From Epichloe hybrida (lineage: Eukaryota; Ascomycota; Sordariomycetes; Hypocreales; Clavicipitaceae): a stretch of 64,000 bases of DNA. Shown one piece after another: positions 12,891-26,601 of the stretch. A model generated the notes under the pieces. It saw only the letters and a list, made by a program, of their open reading frames with translations, searched no databases and was not told the DNA's origin. Where the stretch lies: positions 372,001-436,000 of the forward strand of contig JAFEKR010000035.1 of NCBI GenBank assembly GCA_019022495.1, given 5' to 3'. The position numbers and the translations under genes were made by a program. How positions within the stretch are numbered: position 1 is the stretch's first letter; each line of letters begins with the position of its first letter.

Positions 12891-13968
12891 AGCGAGTCGT
12901 GAGTGCTGAACAATGAACAATAACAATTTTGGAGCGATCGAAGCTTGTGGTTCGTGGTAGTGGCACAAGTTGGTAGTGACGGTGTCAAGTTGAGCGCCGC
13001 ATCAAGTGATGATCGAACGAACCGGTGAGGATGGGCGTGAGTCGGAAGAGAGGCAGTTCGTTCAGTAAGCAGGCGAATGGAAGTTCTAATGCATTAAAGA
13101 GGGAAGACACTCAAAAGGGTGTCTGGGGCAGGCAGAGGCAAGAGGTTGATGAATGTCGGGACGGCGCAAGGGCGCAAGGGCGCAAGGGATGCTCTTGGAT
13201 AAGCAATGAACAACCTTACTTGCATCCAGAAGTCAATTAAAAATATTAGTTCACTTTGCACGTCGGCAACCGCGTTCGCGTTTTAATTGTCAGGGATATC
13301 AGACATTTGGAGCAGAGGACGAATCAGGTGCAAGGAAGACTCCGCTGGACGTGTGCCCACTGTTCACGCCCTACGTAGGGAACTTTGCTCTGCAGTGAAC
13401 TTTGCTCTGCAGTTATGTACTGATGTACATGCCGTCGGGCGGTGCTAGCTACAGCTTCTGTGTAACAGCCTTGTGTGTGCGACAGTGGGGTCGGGCCAGG
13501 GTACCTAGGTTTTTAGGTACTTAGGTACCCTTATCGAGTTAGCCACCCACCCGGTACAAGAATGGACAATAGATCTCTACCAGCTGATGAGTTCTGTTCT
13601 CTTTGTACTCCGTAGTAGGGGATAAACGCATCCCTGCCTTTGGCCATACATTCCTACATAGCCTGCATAAGGTACCTAGGTAGGTGTAGCTTCTGCGTCT
13701 CATTCGCCAACCTTATTGAAATCTGGTTGATAATCCAATTTCCCGTCGTTCAGCACTTCTTCAATGGCAGCGCGCCGCGCACCTAGGAACGAAGGTGAAG
13801 CAACCCAACCTTATACGATACCCGCTTCGAATCTATCTGCCGTATGACTGTATTGATTCAATTCCATTCGTCGTCTACGCGGCGAGCAGCCACAAGCATC
13901 TCACCTCGTGATACTTTCGAGAACTTCAAATACGGTACCGGCATTAGGCACTCCCTAGCAATCACACG
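12891..13968. promoter_or_regulatory. Divergent promoter region, forkhead gene and poly(A) polymerase
   Basis: A 1.08-kb divergent intergenic region rich in small repeats: three copies of an 8-nt unit (GGCGCAAG) near 13163-13188, a perfect 17-nt tandem duplication at 13380-13413, and palindromic GGTACCTAGG/TTAGGTAC motifs near 13500-13530 and 13670-13685. No coding potential was recognised. Confidence 0.55.
13380..13413. repeat. 17-nt perfect tandem duplication
   Basis: GAACTTTGCTCTGCAGT occurs twice in direct succession. It lies in the forkhead/PAP1 divergent promoter. It is likely a recent replication-slippage or repair duplication. Confidence 0.9.
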
Positions 13969-16077
<2,109 letters not shown>

Positions 16078-16869
16078 TAGTCGGTTGCCACTGCAACGCG
16101 CTAATTACCGGCTGCTGGAAATGCTCGCGGCATGTACGAGGTGACAACCCTTTGACGCGACGCCTGAAAGATTGTCAACAAGATATGGCCCTATCTGGTC
16201 CTCTGAAGCATTTACATTTTCCGCTGACGCGCACATAACAATGCAGTTTGTAGGTGGCTTTGCATCTTAATAGATGAATTAGTTGTCAGAGATTCCGTCG
16301 GCCTCGACAAAGATACATCAGCGCAAAACACATGACGCTGCGATTTCGGTACTTGGTTTAAAAAAAAGAAAAAGAAAAAAAGACCTGAACGAACTGAGAA
16401 AATACCATGAAAACAATTACCACGGTGAGCACTCGAGCGAGAAACATGATGAGTTGCAAAGTTAAACTTTCGTCGACGAACGTGAAATGGGCCCTGAGGT
16501 TTTGCTATGTACAGCTATGTATAAAGTCCCGAGGCATAAATTGCGCTGGAGGTTTGCGGGCCAATGCACCTAATTTCAACTGCTATTTCGGCGGGAGCTC
16601 GTTAAATAACAATAATTTGCTTGCTTATATTTGAGTATTTTCCACCTTGTACGATCGTGAGTGACGCCACCATGTTCAGCGACCAAATTTCTTCTGGTTG
16701 GAAAAGTCTCGACTTACTTGATGCGGCAATCACATTTCATCGATGCAACACGGCAAAAGGGCACGTGGACTGATCGCGCGTCACAACGTGAGATGATGTC
16801 GCAACATCTCTGACTCTCTGTGGTTCTTCTGCCTCTGGATATATTTACCTAGCCATAAACTGGTCCTAG
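16078..16869. other. Convergent intergenic region
   Basis: About 790 nt between convergent PAP1 and DML1. A short Lys-rich ORF near 16283-16465 comes from an A-rich stretch and has no support as a gene. Nothing else was recognised. Confidence 0.5.
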
Positions 16870-18559
16870 TCACAGATCGTCGTCGTCGTCGTCACTACCA
16901 CTTGACCAGTCATCTTGGTAGGCATCGGCAATCTCGGCAATGCCATTGCTCAATCCTTCCCGCTCGTCCAAGTCTATCAATCGACTTGTTTGTGCCCGCA
17001 GCGCCCTCATACTTGTGGAGATTGATGTGTCTGTCCTCAGGAAGGTACGGACAGGCATGCTGGTCTTGCTAGCTGCAGAAGTGAAAATTTGTGGATAGCT
17101 GTCCAATAGTGGAAACTCCAGGGTTGTGAGATACCTGTTCATGTCGGTCAGTCTGATTTACTGGAGGCACAAGTGACGGTAGAACCTGTTTGCATACTTT
17201 CGCATGACTGGATTTCCAATGACTTTACGTTGAGGCTCATCAGATGTGTCTTGCCCATTCGCATCATCATCAACAGGGCCACGACAACCGATGATCTGCC
17301 CAAAAATGCGGTTCCGTCTGTTCTTCATCTCGGCACCAGTCCGCTCGAGCTGAAGGAGACCGATGGTTTCTTTCTCGTCTTCTATGCCTGCGGTCTCCGG
17401 GAACGGGCTTATGCCTGCTGAGGCCAAAGTCTGATTGCCGCTCGTGTTGAGACTCCCAGCGAGATCAGCCATGGAGGCGTGGTTGACGCTCCGTTTCAGA
17501 CGTGAAGGGATCAAGGCACTCTCGGCCATGGCCGCAAACAGAGCCGAAGTGTGCCAGTATGACGACCGGTTCAGTCGTATCGGGGGCGCCAAAGAAGTTT
17601 CGGGCAAGGCTAAGGGAACGAGCATAGACGCTTGGGAGCATGCCTGATGCAGACTCTTTGCGACGTTTGCCATTCGAAGTTGTCGCTTCTCTCCGGGAAC
17701 ATCAGTCATGGGACTCTGAGCTCCCCAGACCCATATGCATGACTTGGGATACTCGTCTCGCAGTTGCTCCAGGTATGATGAACAGAATCCGCCCCATGCA
17801 TCGTCCAACGAGGTGAAAACTTGCATCCCTTGCATAAGGTCGCATTCTTCTACAAACGGCCGCCAGTCTCGATCTACAATATCGTGCTGCTTATCCAAAG
17901 ACGAGAACAACTCAGTGCCCATGCTGAAACTTTCAAATGGCCGGATTGACGAATGGAGCTCAAAGTCGTAGAGCTGGACAGAAGACTTGGGGTGGAAGTA
18001 CGTTCTGGAGTAATCCGACCAATATCTCACATTTGAGGTGGTTAGCGGCGCGGGCTCAGTGCCGGCATCTAGACTTTGTTGATACGCACTCGGCTTGACA
18101 GGCTGTTGTTTGTGAACTGCCGGTTCTCCAGACCTGGGGATACCAAGAGGGTTTGAGTAAGTGCATCTCATTGACTGCAATGAAGGCGGCTGAGGAATGG
18201 AGAAGAAGAAGAAAAAACCTTCCCAATGTGTGCCTCCGTCGCTACAACCATGTGCTACTTAGTACTCACCAGAGGGACCCAGCCGCAGCCACCGAGTTTG
18301 GGGTGGCGTCATAGTCATAATACAAAGGGTTGATCTTTCGTAAAGACCCAAATCCACCTTTGAGGTCGTAAATGACGGTTCGTGGAAGAAAAGTTTCGTT
18401 GCCATCGGCACCAATTCCCGGCCGCCAGTGAACATCGTGATCTACCACGGACTCCGCCTCACTGTCGTGGTAGGTGAAGTAGGATTCCTGTGCGTTCCAA
18501 AAATGGGTCGCGGCATAGTTGCTGAGATTACCCAGTTGAAGTGTGAGGATCTCGCGCAT
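16870..18559 (-). CDS. DML1: Misato/Dml1 tubulin-related mitochondrial inheritance protein
   Basis: Three exons (18559..18270, 18133..17198, 17134..16870) give 496 aa, similar to the 475-aa yeast protein. The N-terminus [20 protein letters not shown] is the hallmark Misato segment II tubulin-like start. It is followed by [20 protein letters not shown] and, after intron 1, [20 protein letters not shown] and [20 protein letters not shown]. The C-terminal exon joins MRK to [17 protein letters not shown] and ends in an acidic tail of aspartates. Dml1/Misato proteins act in partitioning of mitochondrial DNA and mitochondrial morphology. Intron 1 was placed at CAG/G before SGEPAV because this restores the [13 protein letters not shown] spacing of the family. 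Confidence 0.93.
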
Positions 18560-19201
18560 GACCCAACGTTACTTGGCCGGCGGCTAATACTCTGCGACGA
18601 ATGGATCAGTTAGATGCGTCTCGTAGGTATCGTTTGTCTTTCCCGAACGTAAAAGGTCGAGTGAATCAAATGCAAACAAAAAGGTTCCAGAAAAGACAAA
18701 ACGGTGTGGAGAAGACTGCTATAGGGTAATTGTGCTGATTACATGATAATGTACGACAATGTCCACCTCGTCGAGTTGCAGCGACGATTATTTTGATTTT
18801 GCAACTCCACGCCTATTACACAAGGAAATATACATATTCAAGCTTACGCCTATATGAGGTACAGTTAGAAATCCCTCCCTATCACTCTATAGAAAGGCAT
18901 AGGCAATGGACAATGGTCGCCTTTCTATTTTGGGGTTAGTTGCTGCTACATGTTTCAAAATCCGTCGCTGCATGTGTAGTACTCTCTCTCGAGAGAGAGA
19001 GCTGCTGGCCGAAGCTAATACTCAAGCGTACCTACTCTACTACCCATGTCGTCATAAATAGTTCAATTGTTTCTATCGCCCAAGGCCCGCATATGTACTG
19101 TTCAACCCCCCCCCCCCTTTCATCATGTGTGAACCTCAACTCTTCAAACCCCATCTACACCCAACAGTGAACACCACGCATTTCTTTCCCACAAACGAGC
19201 A
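18560..19201. promoter_or_regulatory. Divergent promoter region, DML1 and peroxiredoxin-like gene
   Basis: A 642-nt divergent region. It contains an 18-bp perfect palindrome of CT/GA dinucleotides (18982-18999, CTCTCTCTCGAGAGAGAG) and a 12-nt C homopolymer (about 19106-19117) close upstream of the plus-strand start. Factor identity cannot be read from sequence. Confidence 0.5.
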
Positions 19202-19911
19202 ATGTCGGCGTCAACCGCGAAACTGGCCGAGGCCAAGTCCGGCTTCTGGGCAGAGATAGAGTCACTCAAATTCCCAGAAGCCAAAAACGTTGCCAACGAG
19301 CCAACGGTGGGAGCGAAAGCACCATCAACCGCCAAGCTGCCTCTGCCCAATGGACAAAAAACAATGATTCTGTTCCTGCGCCACTGCGGCTGTCCCTGTA
19401 CGTCATTCCACACCTTGCCAGCGCGTGAGATTGCGGATGAGCTAACCGCCGGTGTCAAGTTGCGGAGAAAACTTTCAAGACTCTGGCAGCCATATCGGAC
19501 CAGCATAGAGATATTCACTGTGTCGCAGTATCGCACTCCTCTCCCGAAGCAACCGAGCGGTGGGTGCCACAGGTCGGGGGGGCGTGGCAGACTGAGGTGA
19601 TCGTTGACGAAGGCCGCGACCTATACGCAGACTGGGGATTAGGGCTATCTAGCACCTGGCATGCCTTCAATCCCTTTTCCCTATACTCCGCGTATCGACT
19701 CGGCACCGATGAAGGGATATGGAATCGTGCCACTGAGAGTGGAAGTCGCTGGCAGAAGAGCGGTGCATTTGCTGTCGATGGCGACGGTACTGTCCGCTGG
19801 TTGCATGTCTCTCAGACTGCCAATGACTTGCCTGATCTCAATGCTGCCCTCCGAGCTCTCGGTGTCGAACCCGATAGTAGAAACGACGAGTTGGCTGCGG
19901 GGAAGTCGTAA
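19202..19911 (+). CDS. Peroxiredoxin-like (AhpC/TSA, thioredoxin-fold) protein
   Basis: Two exons (19202..19397 and 19460..19911), split by a 62-nt GTACGT...AAG intron in phase 1, give 215 aa. Splicing reconstructs FLRHCGCPFAEKTFKTLAAI, which places two cysteines (C62, C64) after a beta-strand, the position of the redox site in AhpC/TSA-like proteins. Then follow VAVSHSSPEATERWV and a Trp-rich region (YADWGLGLSSTWHAF). The FAVDGDGTVRWLHVSQTAND block resembles the conserved end of the thioredoxin fold. Fungal members are annotated as AhpC/TSA-family or thioredoxin-like; activity is not established, and CxC rather than CxxC makes a direct peroxidase claim uncertain. No signal peptide is visible, so it is probably cytosolic. 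Confidence 0.85.
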
Positions 19912-20518
19912 TGGACCTAGTCCCGCCGATACACATCGCTAGAGAGGGAGAAATGTCAGGCAGTACTTTCGTCTCGAAAGCTTTCTTGCAACATATGGGT
20001 TCGCATTGGCTTGGTATGTATGTGTATAACACATGTTTATACCATGTTGACGCAGTGCTTCACTCTGAAATACAGTACGCGAAACAAGAGCGATTGGTCT
20101 TCTAGAAGTAGGATAGCCAGGGTATGATTCGAGCCGAATTAGATTAGTCAATGCAGGTGATGTGGTTCATACATCAGGACGAGTCCTGGAGAGGTGGCGC
20201 GTAAGTGACGGCTAGAGGCAACCCCGAACGAGGCTTCAGACTGAAGATGAATGCGTCAAATCGTGCCAATGTTCGCCAGCCACTTCATCCCGCTCGGATG
20301 AATTACCTCTCACTCTCGCCATTTGCTGGAATTTTCGGAGCGGAGTAGAAGAAGTTGACCTCAACAAAGCCAAATCATGACCAATTGTTGACGAATTATT
20401 TCATTCAAAAATGCAATACCACTGAATGATGATCAACAGCAATCAACATACGATGAGCTCCTTTTCAGCTTCAGATGTGATGCAGGGTATATTCAACATT
20501 GTACTGAATGATTCCCCC
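19912..20518. other. Convergent intergenic region
   Basis: About 600 nt between the peroxiredoxin-like gene and the septin-type gene. Only short unsupported ORFs occur, presumably within 3' UTRs. Confidence 0.5.
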
Positions 20519-22604
20519 TCACAGTGCTTTGATGCGCCCTCTGGCAGTCCCAAACCAGGCATTTCTCCAGGTCATGGTTTCAAAGGCATCTTGGAGGTCG
20601 ACCCGACCCGCAAGATTCACGTTCCACTGATGCAATAACTCCGGTCGAACGACCCATGCTATGATACAACCAAGTGCACCAAAGCTACTCGCCAACTCAA
20701 GGGTCAACTTGCCACAAACTCGAACCCTACTTACTAGCTCGAGCAGCCCGAGTGGATCTTGGTGACTGCTGAGCAATGCACCAGTCGGTCGAGGGTGAGA
20801 TCGCGAGCGTGGCCGGCGACGTTCTGTCCTCAGCAGAGACATGTGATCATCGATTGTATGTACTGATGAAAGCCGGTGAATGATATTGAAGCGTTGCACA
20901 GACAAACTTTGTCGCAAGGCCTCAGCCCAGTTTGAAACCTCCACCCTGACCCAATACTGTCGATTCGTAGATGCATTCGTCATTTGTGTCGGAGCGAGAC
21001 TGTTGTATGAATACGGCTGTCTGCATATCAGCGCAGAACGAGACATGCTGCTTTGGCATCGTTGTTGTCGGAGCCATTTGATGGCTTTGGAGGCGGCCGA
21101 ATGGCGAAGCCATGCACTGCCATCCACCGAGACAATTTCTGCGACAAGAGAGTTCAGGTCTGTCCAAACCAGCGGTGGTAGGTAATCAGAAGCCATCAAT
21201 ACGCTGGCGTCGATAGTATCGTGGTCCAATTGGTTTACGCTAGACACCGCATATACATGAGGATATTCCGAAGCCGACTCTGGCTGCGAAAATGAGAAAC
21301 AGTCAATGTTGGCGAGTTTGAGATCCCGAGAAATCTTGTCTTTGGCCGAAAGAAGTTCGTTAGCCGGTATCATATCAGCGCGAGCTAGCAGAGGAATGAC
21401 ATTTGTTCGAAGTCGGAGACTTCTGATGCATTCGATATCAAGGGAGGAAGGTCCTGAAACGATGTTAGCTTTGGAAGACGCTCTCGTGCTTGCGGACGAA
21501 GGGAACAGAACAGACCCATAGGGGGTAGTAAATAGAGCGCTAAATCTACATTTGGCTCGGTGCCGCCACTCAATAGGGCACTGAGGTCTGGGTCATCAAT
21601 GGAGCTGCGGAAAAGAGGAGCCAGTTGAGACTCGACATATTCGACTGCTGGAAACGATGTCTGTAACTGTTAGACGAAGAGCACACGAGGTGTGGCTAGC
21701 ATACACACCACATTGCCATCACTATGAGCTTTGCAGTCCACAAAGCAAATATTTCTATCCAAAACTTCGTCAGGTATGGAGGATCTCCTCCGTCTGGGAA
21801 TATCCCGGCTGGTATCAGTCTTCCACCACGGTTTTGGCCGTGTGCTGGCATATGTACTTCTCACTGTGCTCTTCCGAGTCACATCCATGCTGTCCATGTG
21901 AACAATATGCGTAGAGGATTGTGCTATTGCGAGTATGAGAGACTTTTTTCCAATTCCTGTGTCCTAATAAGCATGACTACCATGATTTTCCAGTGATGGA
22001 ATCTCAGCAACTGACCAGCTTGTCCTGTTACGAGGATCTTTAGTTTGCCCAACGATCTCCCCGTTTCTGAAAAGGGACGGCGCTGAGGCACCGTCAAGCC
22101 AGGCATAACAAGTTGCGGAACGGGACCTTTCTCCGAAGTACAAGGGTCAACAAGACCCGGCGAGTGACTGCGCGGCAGTTCCGGAAAGCTAGCTGAGAGG
22201 CTGTGAGGATCCTCGGACATGGTGATACTGGACAAATCACCAGGAGATGATGGAATACTATTGATTGAATCCGGACTGAAAGTATATGGACGAAATGAAA
22301 TTGGCGATGGGGAGGATTTGTCCTGTGTGCTTTGCGAAGCTGTTGGCGCATGGGGTCTAGGTTGGCGCAACCCGGCGGTGCGCCCCGACTCTCGCGCCGT
22401 CGAAGGTTCAGGCTGCTTGCGTGAATGGTGCCGCAAGTTTGATCCAGACTGCTCATGACAATCTTGAACATGATCAAGAGTTGATTCAGCCGCGATGAAG
22501 CATTCCAGAGGGGCTATGGGAGTGGATTGTAATGTGGTGTCGAAGGCATCCTGATGATGCTGGCGACTGCTCGAGCTGCCGACCGGGGGATGCGTAGATC
22601 TCAT
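20519..22604 (-). CDS. Divergent septin-type GTPase-domain protein
   Basis: Four exons (22604..22016, 21956..21709, 21660..21516, 21453..20519) give 638 aa. The first 185 residues are Ser/Pro-rich and disordered. A P-loop follows (ILVTGQAG joined by splicing to IGKKSLILAIAQ, residues about 190-208), then VDCKAHSDGNV and a septin-like stretch SFPAVEYVESQLAPLF. The block LYLLPPMG joins PSSLDIECIRSLRLRTNVIP and then LLARADMI, where ARAD matches the septin G4 motif AKAD. The C-terminal part has no coiled coil of classical septins. Two introns use unusual GTCAGT and GTCTGT donors, inferred from reading phase and family continuity. The P-loop has GKKS instead of GK[S/T], so nucleotide binding may be altered. 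Family members in filamentous fungi are annotated only as septin-domain proteins; the cellular role is unknown. Confidence 0.8.
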
Positions 22605-23111
22605 GCTGTGCTGTGGGTAACAAGCCTCCTTGCCGTTCGAGTTTGAGAATAGACGGGTTCCTAATACTCAAGTCGGATTGAATATCGATGTTGGATGATG
22701 GGAAGGTCGTTGTCACCATCACCTCTTGCGGCGCTACACACAGGTCGCGACCAGATAGATGTATCAGGAAGTGACTACGGAGCACAGTGGGTGGGTGCAT
22801 ATGTGTGACCGGCGCAAATCTACTCCGTAATACTCAAGTGCCCAAGCGGTGTCGTTTGGGGGGGGGGGGGCAAGTAGTACAGTGGGGTCCGAACAATTGA
22901 GGGGCAGGGAGAGAGCCTTGGAGGGGGAGGGAAGAGGGGGCACCATGAAAAAGACTGCATATTTTCAATACATACATATCTTTTATGAGGACGCTACGGC
23001 TACTCGAGGCAGCTATTGGCTCTGTGCAATTTTGCCTCCTCTTCGGTCCAACACCTGTCTTTTGACATTGAAAATCCCAACATCATCTCGACGACAGTCA
23101 AAGCCCCGAAA
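22605..23111. promoter_or_regulatory. Divergent promoter region, septin-type gene and Pho85-type kinase
   Basis: A 507-nt divergent region. A G homopolymer of 13 (about 22858-22870) and a purine-rich stretch (22900-22945) lie upstream of the kinase. No coding potential was recognised. Confidence 0.5.
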
Positions 23112-24407
23112 ATGGATGGCAAGCGGCATCCTAGCTCGTTCCAGCAGCTGGAAAAATTGGGAGAAGGCACATATGCAACGGTATGTCGAATGCACTATAT
23201 CTGACCTTTCTATTCGTGTGATATTGTTCAACTACTGACGGTTGTCCAGGTCTTCAAAGGCCGAAACCGGCAAACAGGAGAGCTCGTCGCACTCAAGGAA
23301 ATCCATCTGGACTCAGAAGAGGGAACCCCGTCGACCGCAATTCGAGAGATCTCCCTTATGAAGGAGCTAAAACACGAGAACATTGTGGCACTACATGATG
23401 TTATCCACACCGAAAACAAGCTCATGCTTGTTTTCGAATATATGGATGGCGACCTGAAAAGATACATGGACACACACGGCGAACGTGGCGCTCTCAAGCC
23501 AGCTACGATCAAAAGCTTCATGTATCAGCTGCTCAAGGGGATAGACTTTTGTCACCAGAATCGAGTTCTTCATCGTGACCTCAAGCCGCAAAACCTTCTC
23601 ATCAACAGCAAGGGACTGTTGAAACTTGGTGACTTTGGTCTTGCCCGCGCTTTTGGAATCCCGGTCAACACGTTTTCCAATGAGGTCGTCACATTGTGGT
23701 ATCGTGCTCCAGATGTTCTTCTTGGGAGTAGAACTTACAATACAAGCATCGACATATGGTCTGCAGGCTGTATAATGGCTGAGATGTACACTGGAAGGCC
23801 CTTGTTTCCTGGAACCACGAATGAGGACCAAATCGTGAGGATCTTTCGCATTATGGGAACTCCAACTGAGCGCACTTGGCCGGGAATCACCCAGTTTCCC
23901 GAGTATAAGCCTACATTCCAGATGTATGCGACGCAAGACTTGCGTAATATCCTCCATGCCATTGATCCTACCGGTATCGATCTGCTACAACGCATGCTGC
24001 AGTTGAGACCAGAGCTACGCATAAGTGCACATGATGCCCTTCAGCATCCCTGGTTCCATGACTTGGTAATGCATCATCAGCATCAGCATCATCATCATCA
24101 TCAACAGCAACAACCGCATCAACATCCACATCAACATCCACATCCGCAGCAACATCCACATCCACATCCACTTCCACATCCACAGCAACATCAACATCCA
24201 CAGCAACATCAACAGCAATATCCACAGCAACATCCACAGCAACACTTACAGCAACACCCACAGCAACACCCACAGCCACATCCACAGCAACACCTGCAGC
24301 AACACCCACAGCCACACCCGCAACAACACCCGCAGCAACAGCTCCTACATGCACAGGCAAGAGCGTATCCCCAGAATATGCCGACCCAAAACTACGATAA
24401 TTACTAG
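23112..24407 (+). CDS. PHO85: Pho85-type cyclin-dependent kinase with His/Gln/Pro tail
   Basis: Two exons (23112..23180, 23250..24407) joined in phase 0 give 408 aa. The glycine loop [11 protein letters not shown] spans the splice site. The cyclin-binding helix PSTAIRE is exact (residues 50-56), the catalytic loop HRDLKPQN includes D133, and [20 protein letters not shown] carries the activation segment. [11 protein letters not shown] and the CDK insert follow. The sequence is closest to the Pho85/PhoA group ([18 protein letters not shown]). Such kinases pair with several cyclins and link phosphate and nutrient status to cell cycle and development. The last 111 residues are a low-complexity tail of His, Gln and Pro absent from yeast Pho85. 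Polar tails occur in some filamentous fungal orthologues, but this one is unusually His-rich. Confidence 0.93.
24072..24341 (+). repeat. CAN/CCN-rich imperfect repeat encoding His/Gln/Pro
   Basis: About 270 nt of imperfect CAC-CCA-CAG-CAA type repeats inside the Pho85-type CDS. It encodes runs such as [20 protein letters not shown]. Codon choice varies (CAT/CAC, CAA/CAG), so the array is diverged rather than a pure microsatellite. The minus-strand mirror yields a spurious Val/Asp/Ala ORF. Confidence 0.9.
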
Positions 24408-24880
24408 ACGAGTGCTGAGGTTTGAAAATTTCATTCCATCACTCATGCTATGTTTGTGTGTTTCTAGCGTCTTAGAAGCGGGATTTGCATCCTCTATTCC
24501 TGTTACGTTTCACTCGATGCCCTCAGACAATTGGCGGCGGCCGTGTGGTGTGACCTGTGCTTATCGCTCTCTTTCTTTGGACAGGGATTTGTGAACCAGC
24601 GGTTTTGTGGAGTTTGGGAAAAGGGTTGTTTCTATCTATTCTATTGTAGACTTTGTAGCGCCTGATGCGGACAACGATTTACATACTATGAAGATATTCT
24701 TTTGTTGTCGAACGTTTACAAAGCGGAGAGAATCAAATGACGATGAACGAACCTGACCCAACAAACAGAAACATGTTGGCCATAAACAACAGACGATAAA
24801 AATACATTTTGCCAAATGTCAGGTCGCAGATTTTTTTCTAAGGCTACAATACAAGCAAGGATGAAGCCATCCAGGAGAGG
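24408..24880. other. Convergent intergenic region
   Basis: About 470 nt between the convergent kinase and tafazzin genes; no gene seen. Confidence 0.5.
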
Positions 24881-26175
24881 CTATGCTCTGTTCACGAGAC
24901 TGCCGTCGACGGGACTCTTGAATTTTCGCTTGTTGGGTTCCTTGGACCAAGTATCAGCCAAAGCAGCCGTCTTGTCATCCTCAGGGGGCAGCCCTATGCT
25001 CTCACGCAACTTGCCAACTTCGTCGCGGACAGACCTAGCGACCTGAATCCTCAAGTGGACAGCTTCATGCCCGTGAGTCAAGAGCTCTGGGTCGCCGCGA
25101 CTAACCAGTTGTTTCCAAGCAGCTCGCTCTTGACCAAAAATAACGTCCAAGTCAATTGGCTTTCCTATCACAACTCGGATCCTGTTGCCTATACGAGGCA
25201 GAAACCTTGGAAAACCGCGATCTTCAGGCATTATATCCTGTGTGCCGTGAATAAACATAGGGATGAACTCCGGTGCAGGATCACTCTCTAGGATGAGTCG
25301 GGATACTCCCCACTTGAAATATCGAAGAGTACTTTCAGGGCTCTGGTGGCAACAAGCTTCTGGGAATACGTGAACCCAGGAGCCTCGATTGTCTGCGTAA
25401 GCTGCTGGCGCAGAGAAGGAATGTTTGGCGTCCGTTGAGAGCGATGAGCCACTCGACGTCAGGGTTTGTTTCGGGCCAGCTAACAGGCCTAAAGCTCGCG
25501 TCATCGTAGGTTGATACAGACCGCCGAGAGGTGAGTGCCAGAGGCGGTGAGTAGGTAGTACTTGACCAAGACTGAAAAAGGTTGAGAAAAGCCTGAATGA
25601 ATACACAGCAGCTATATTAACTTCCTATTCATCATCATTGGATTGACTCAACAGCCTAAGACCTGGGAGAAAGAAAAGGAACCCAAGCGGATCAGCATTT
25701 GAAAGGGAGACCAACTTGTTACTGAAGCAGATATCATGGGCGCCTAAGCCCCAACGAAGATTTTCAGGGTGAAGAGTGTAGCGAAAGGGAAGGATGCCCC
25801 AGATGAGAGGATCATCGACACTGCAATCGTCAGATTAATATATTATTCGCTTGAGAACACAGCATCATAGGTCGTAGAAGCAGCAGTTCTCGCGTTTCAA
25901 ATGATACGACATCTGAACCGTGCAAAAGGGAGTGTTTTCGTATCGACAACGACTTACACGGCTACGTGGTTACACACTGTCAACAGGCCTCGCTCTCGAC
26001 CTTGGGTACGCCGACGGTCGAGTGTGCCGAGCAAATGATGCAGGCCGATGACCTCGACTTTGTTAAACCCATACAGAAACGCTCGAGAAAGGACTCCGAC
26101 AGTACCCATTAGTGCCATTGAGCCAAGGCGCCAAGGTAAGCTCTTGCGCGGAACTGGGGCTGGACTTGCCATCAT
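24881..26175 (-). CDS. TAZ1: Tafazzin-type cardiolipin transacylase
   Basis: Three exons (26175..25958, 25820..25716, 25592..24881) give 344 aa. Motif I of the acyltransferase superfamily is rebuilt by splicing as VCNHVAVVDDPLIWGILPFR (His and Asp of HX4D). It is followed by LRWGLGAHDICFSNK and, in exon 3, FFSLGQVLPTHRLW and SPLGGLYQPTM. WVHVFPEACCHQSPE corresponds to the substrate-binding FPEG-like motif, and FKWGVSRLILE and FIPMFIHGTQDIMPED follow. Tafazzin remodels cardiolipin acyl chains in mitochondrial membranes. The N-terminal hydrophobic segment (MALMGTVGVLSRAFLYGFNKV) fits membrane association. The second intron uses a weak donor, GTTGGT, chosen because only this phase rejoins the family motif. 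The start could also be the adjacent second ATG. Confidence 0.92.
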
Positions 26176-26601
26176 GATGTGACGCGGTTGATGACGTGTG
26201 CGGAGGAATGCTGAGAAGGTAAAGGGGTGATGCTAAAGATTCCCATGGCCGACTGCGATGATGAGCGTGTCCTCCATCAGCTACGGATGAACATGAGAAA
26301 TTATTTTGGCGCCGAGGACGTATCTGGTCGTTTTGATATCAAAGAGCTCCATCCAAATAACAACAAGCTTCGTGCATGCATGCAAACTTGGGATACATGC
26401 TTGTGGGGCCTTCCAGGGCGGCGTGCGGCGTGTCTCCAACCACAAGGCGACTTATCGAGTTGGAGCCTGGTGCTATTAAGACAAAAGACACGGCGACTTT
26501 TTACGGCGATTTTCTACACGACGCTTCCGCTTCGTACGCCATCTTCAAGCGTTCATTTATGATATCTCCGTATCTATCAAACCCAATCATCCTGGGATAA
26601 T
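26176..26601. promoter_or_regulatory. Divergent promoter region, TAZ1 and NOSIP-type gene
   Basis: A 426-nt divergent region. A plus-strand ORF (26227-26562) lies here but shows no motif and would cover both promoters, so I did not call it. Confidence 0.5.

Noticed and set aside
16283..16465. A 60-aa Lys-rich ORF
   Set aside because: It is produced by an A-rich 3' UTR-like stretch and lacks any family resemblance.
23968..24360. A minus-strand Val/Asp/Ala repeat protein
   Set aside because: It is the mirror of the His/Gln/Pro-coding repeat in the Pho85-type kinase.
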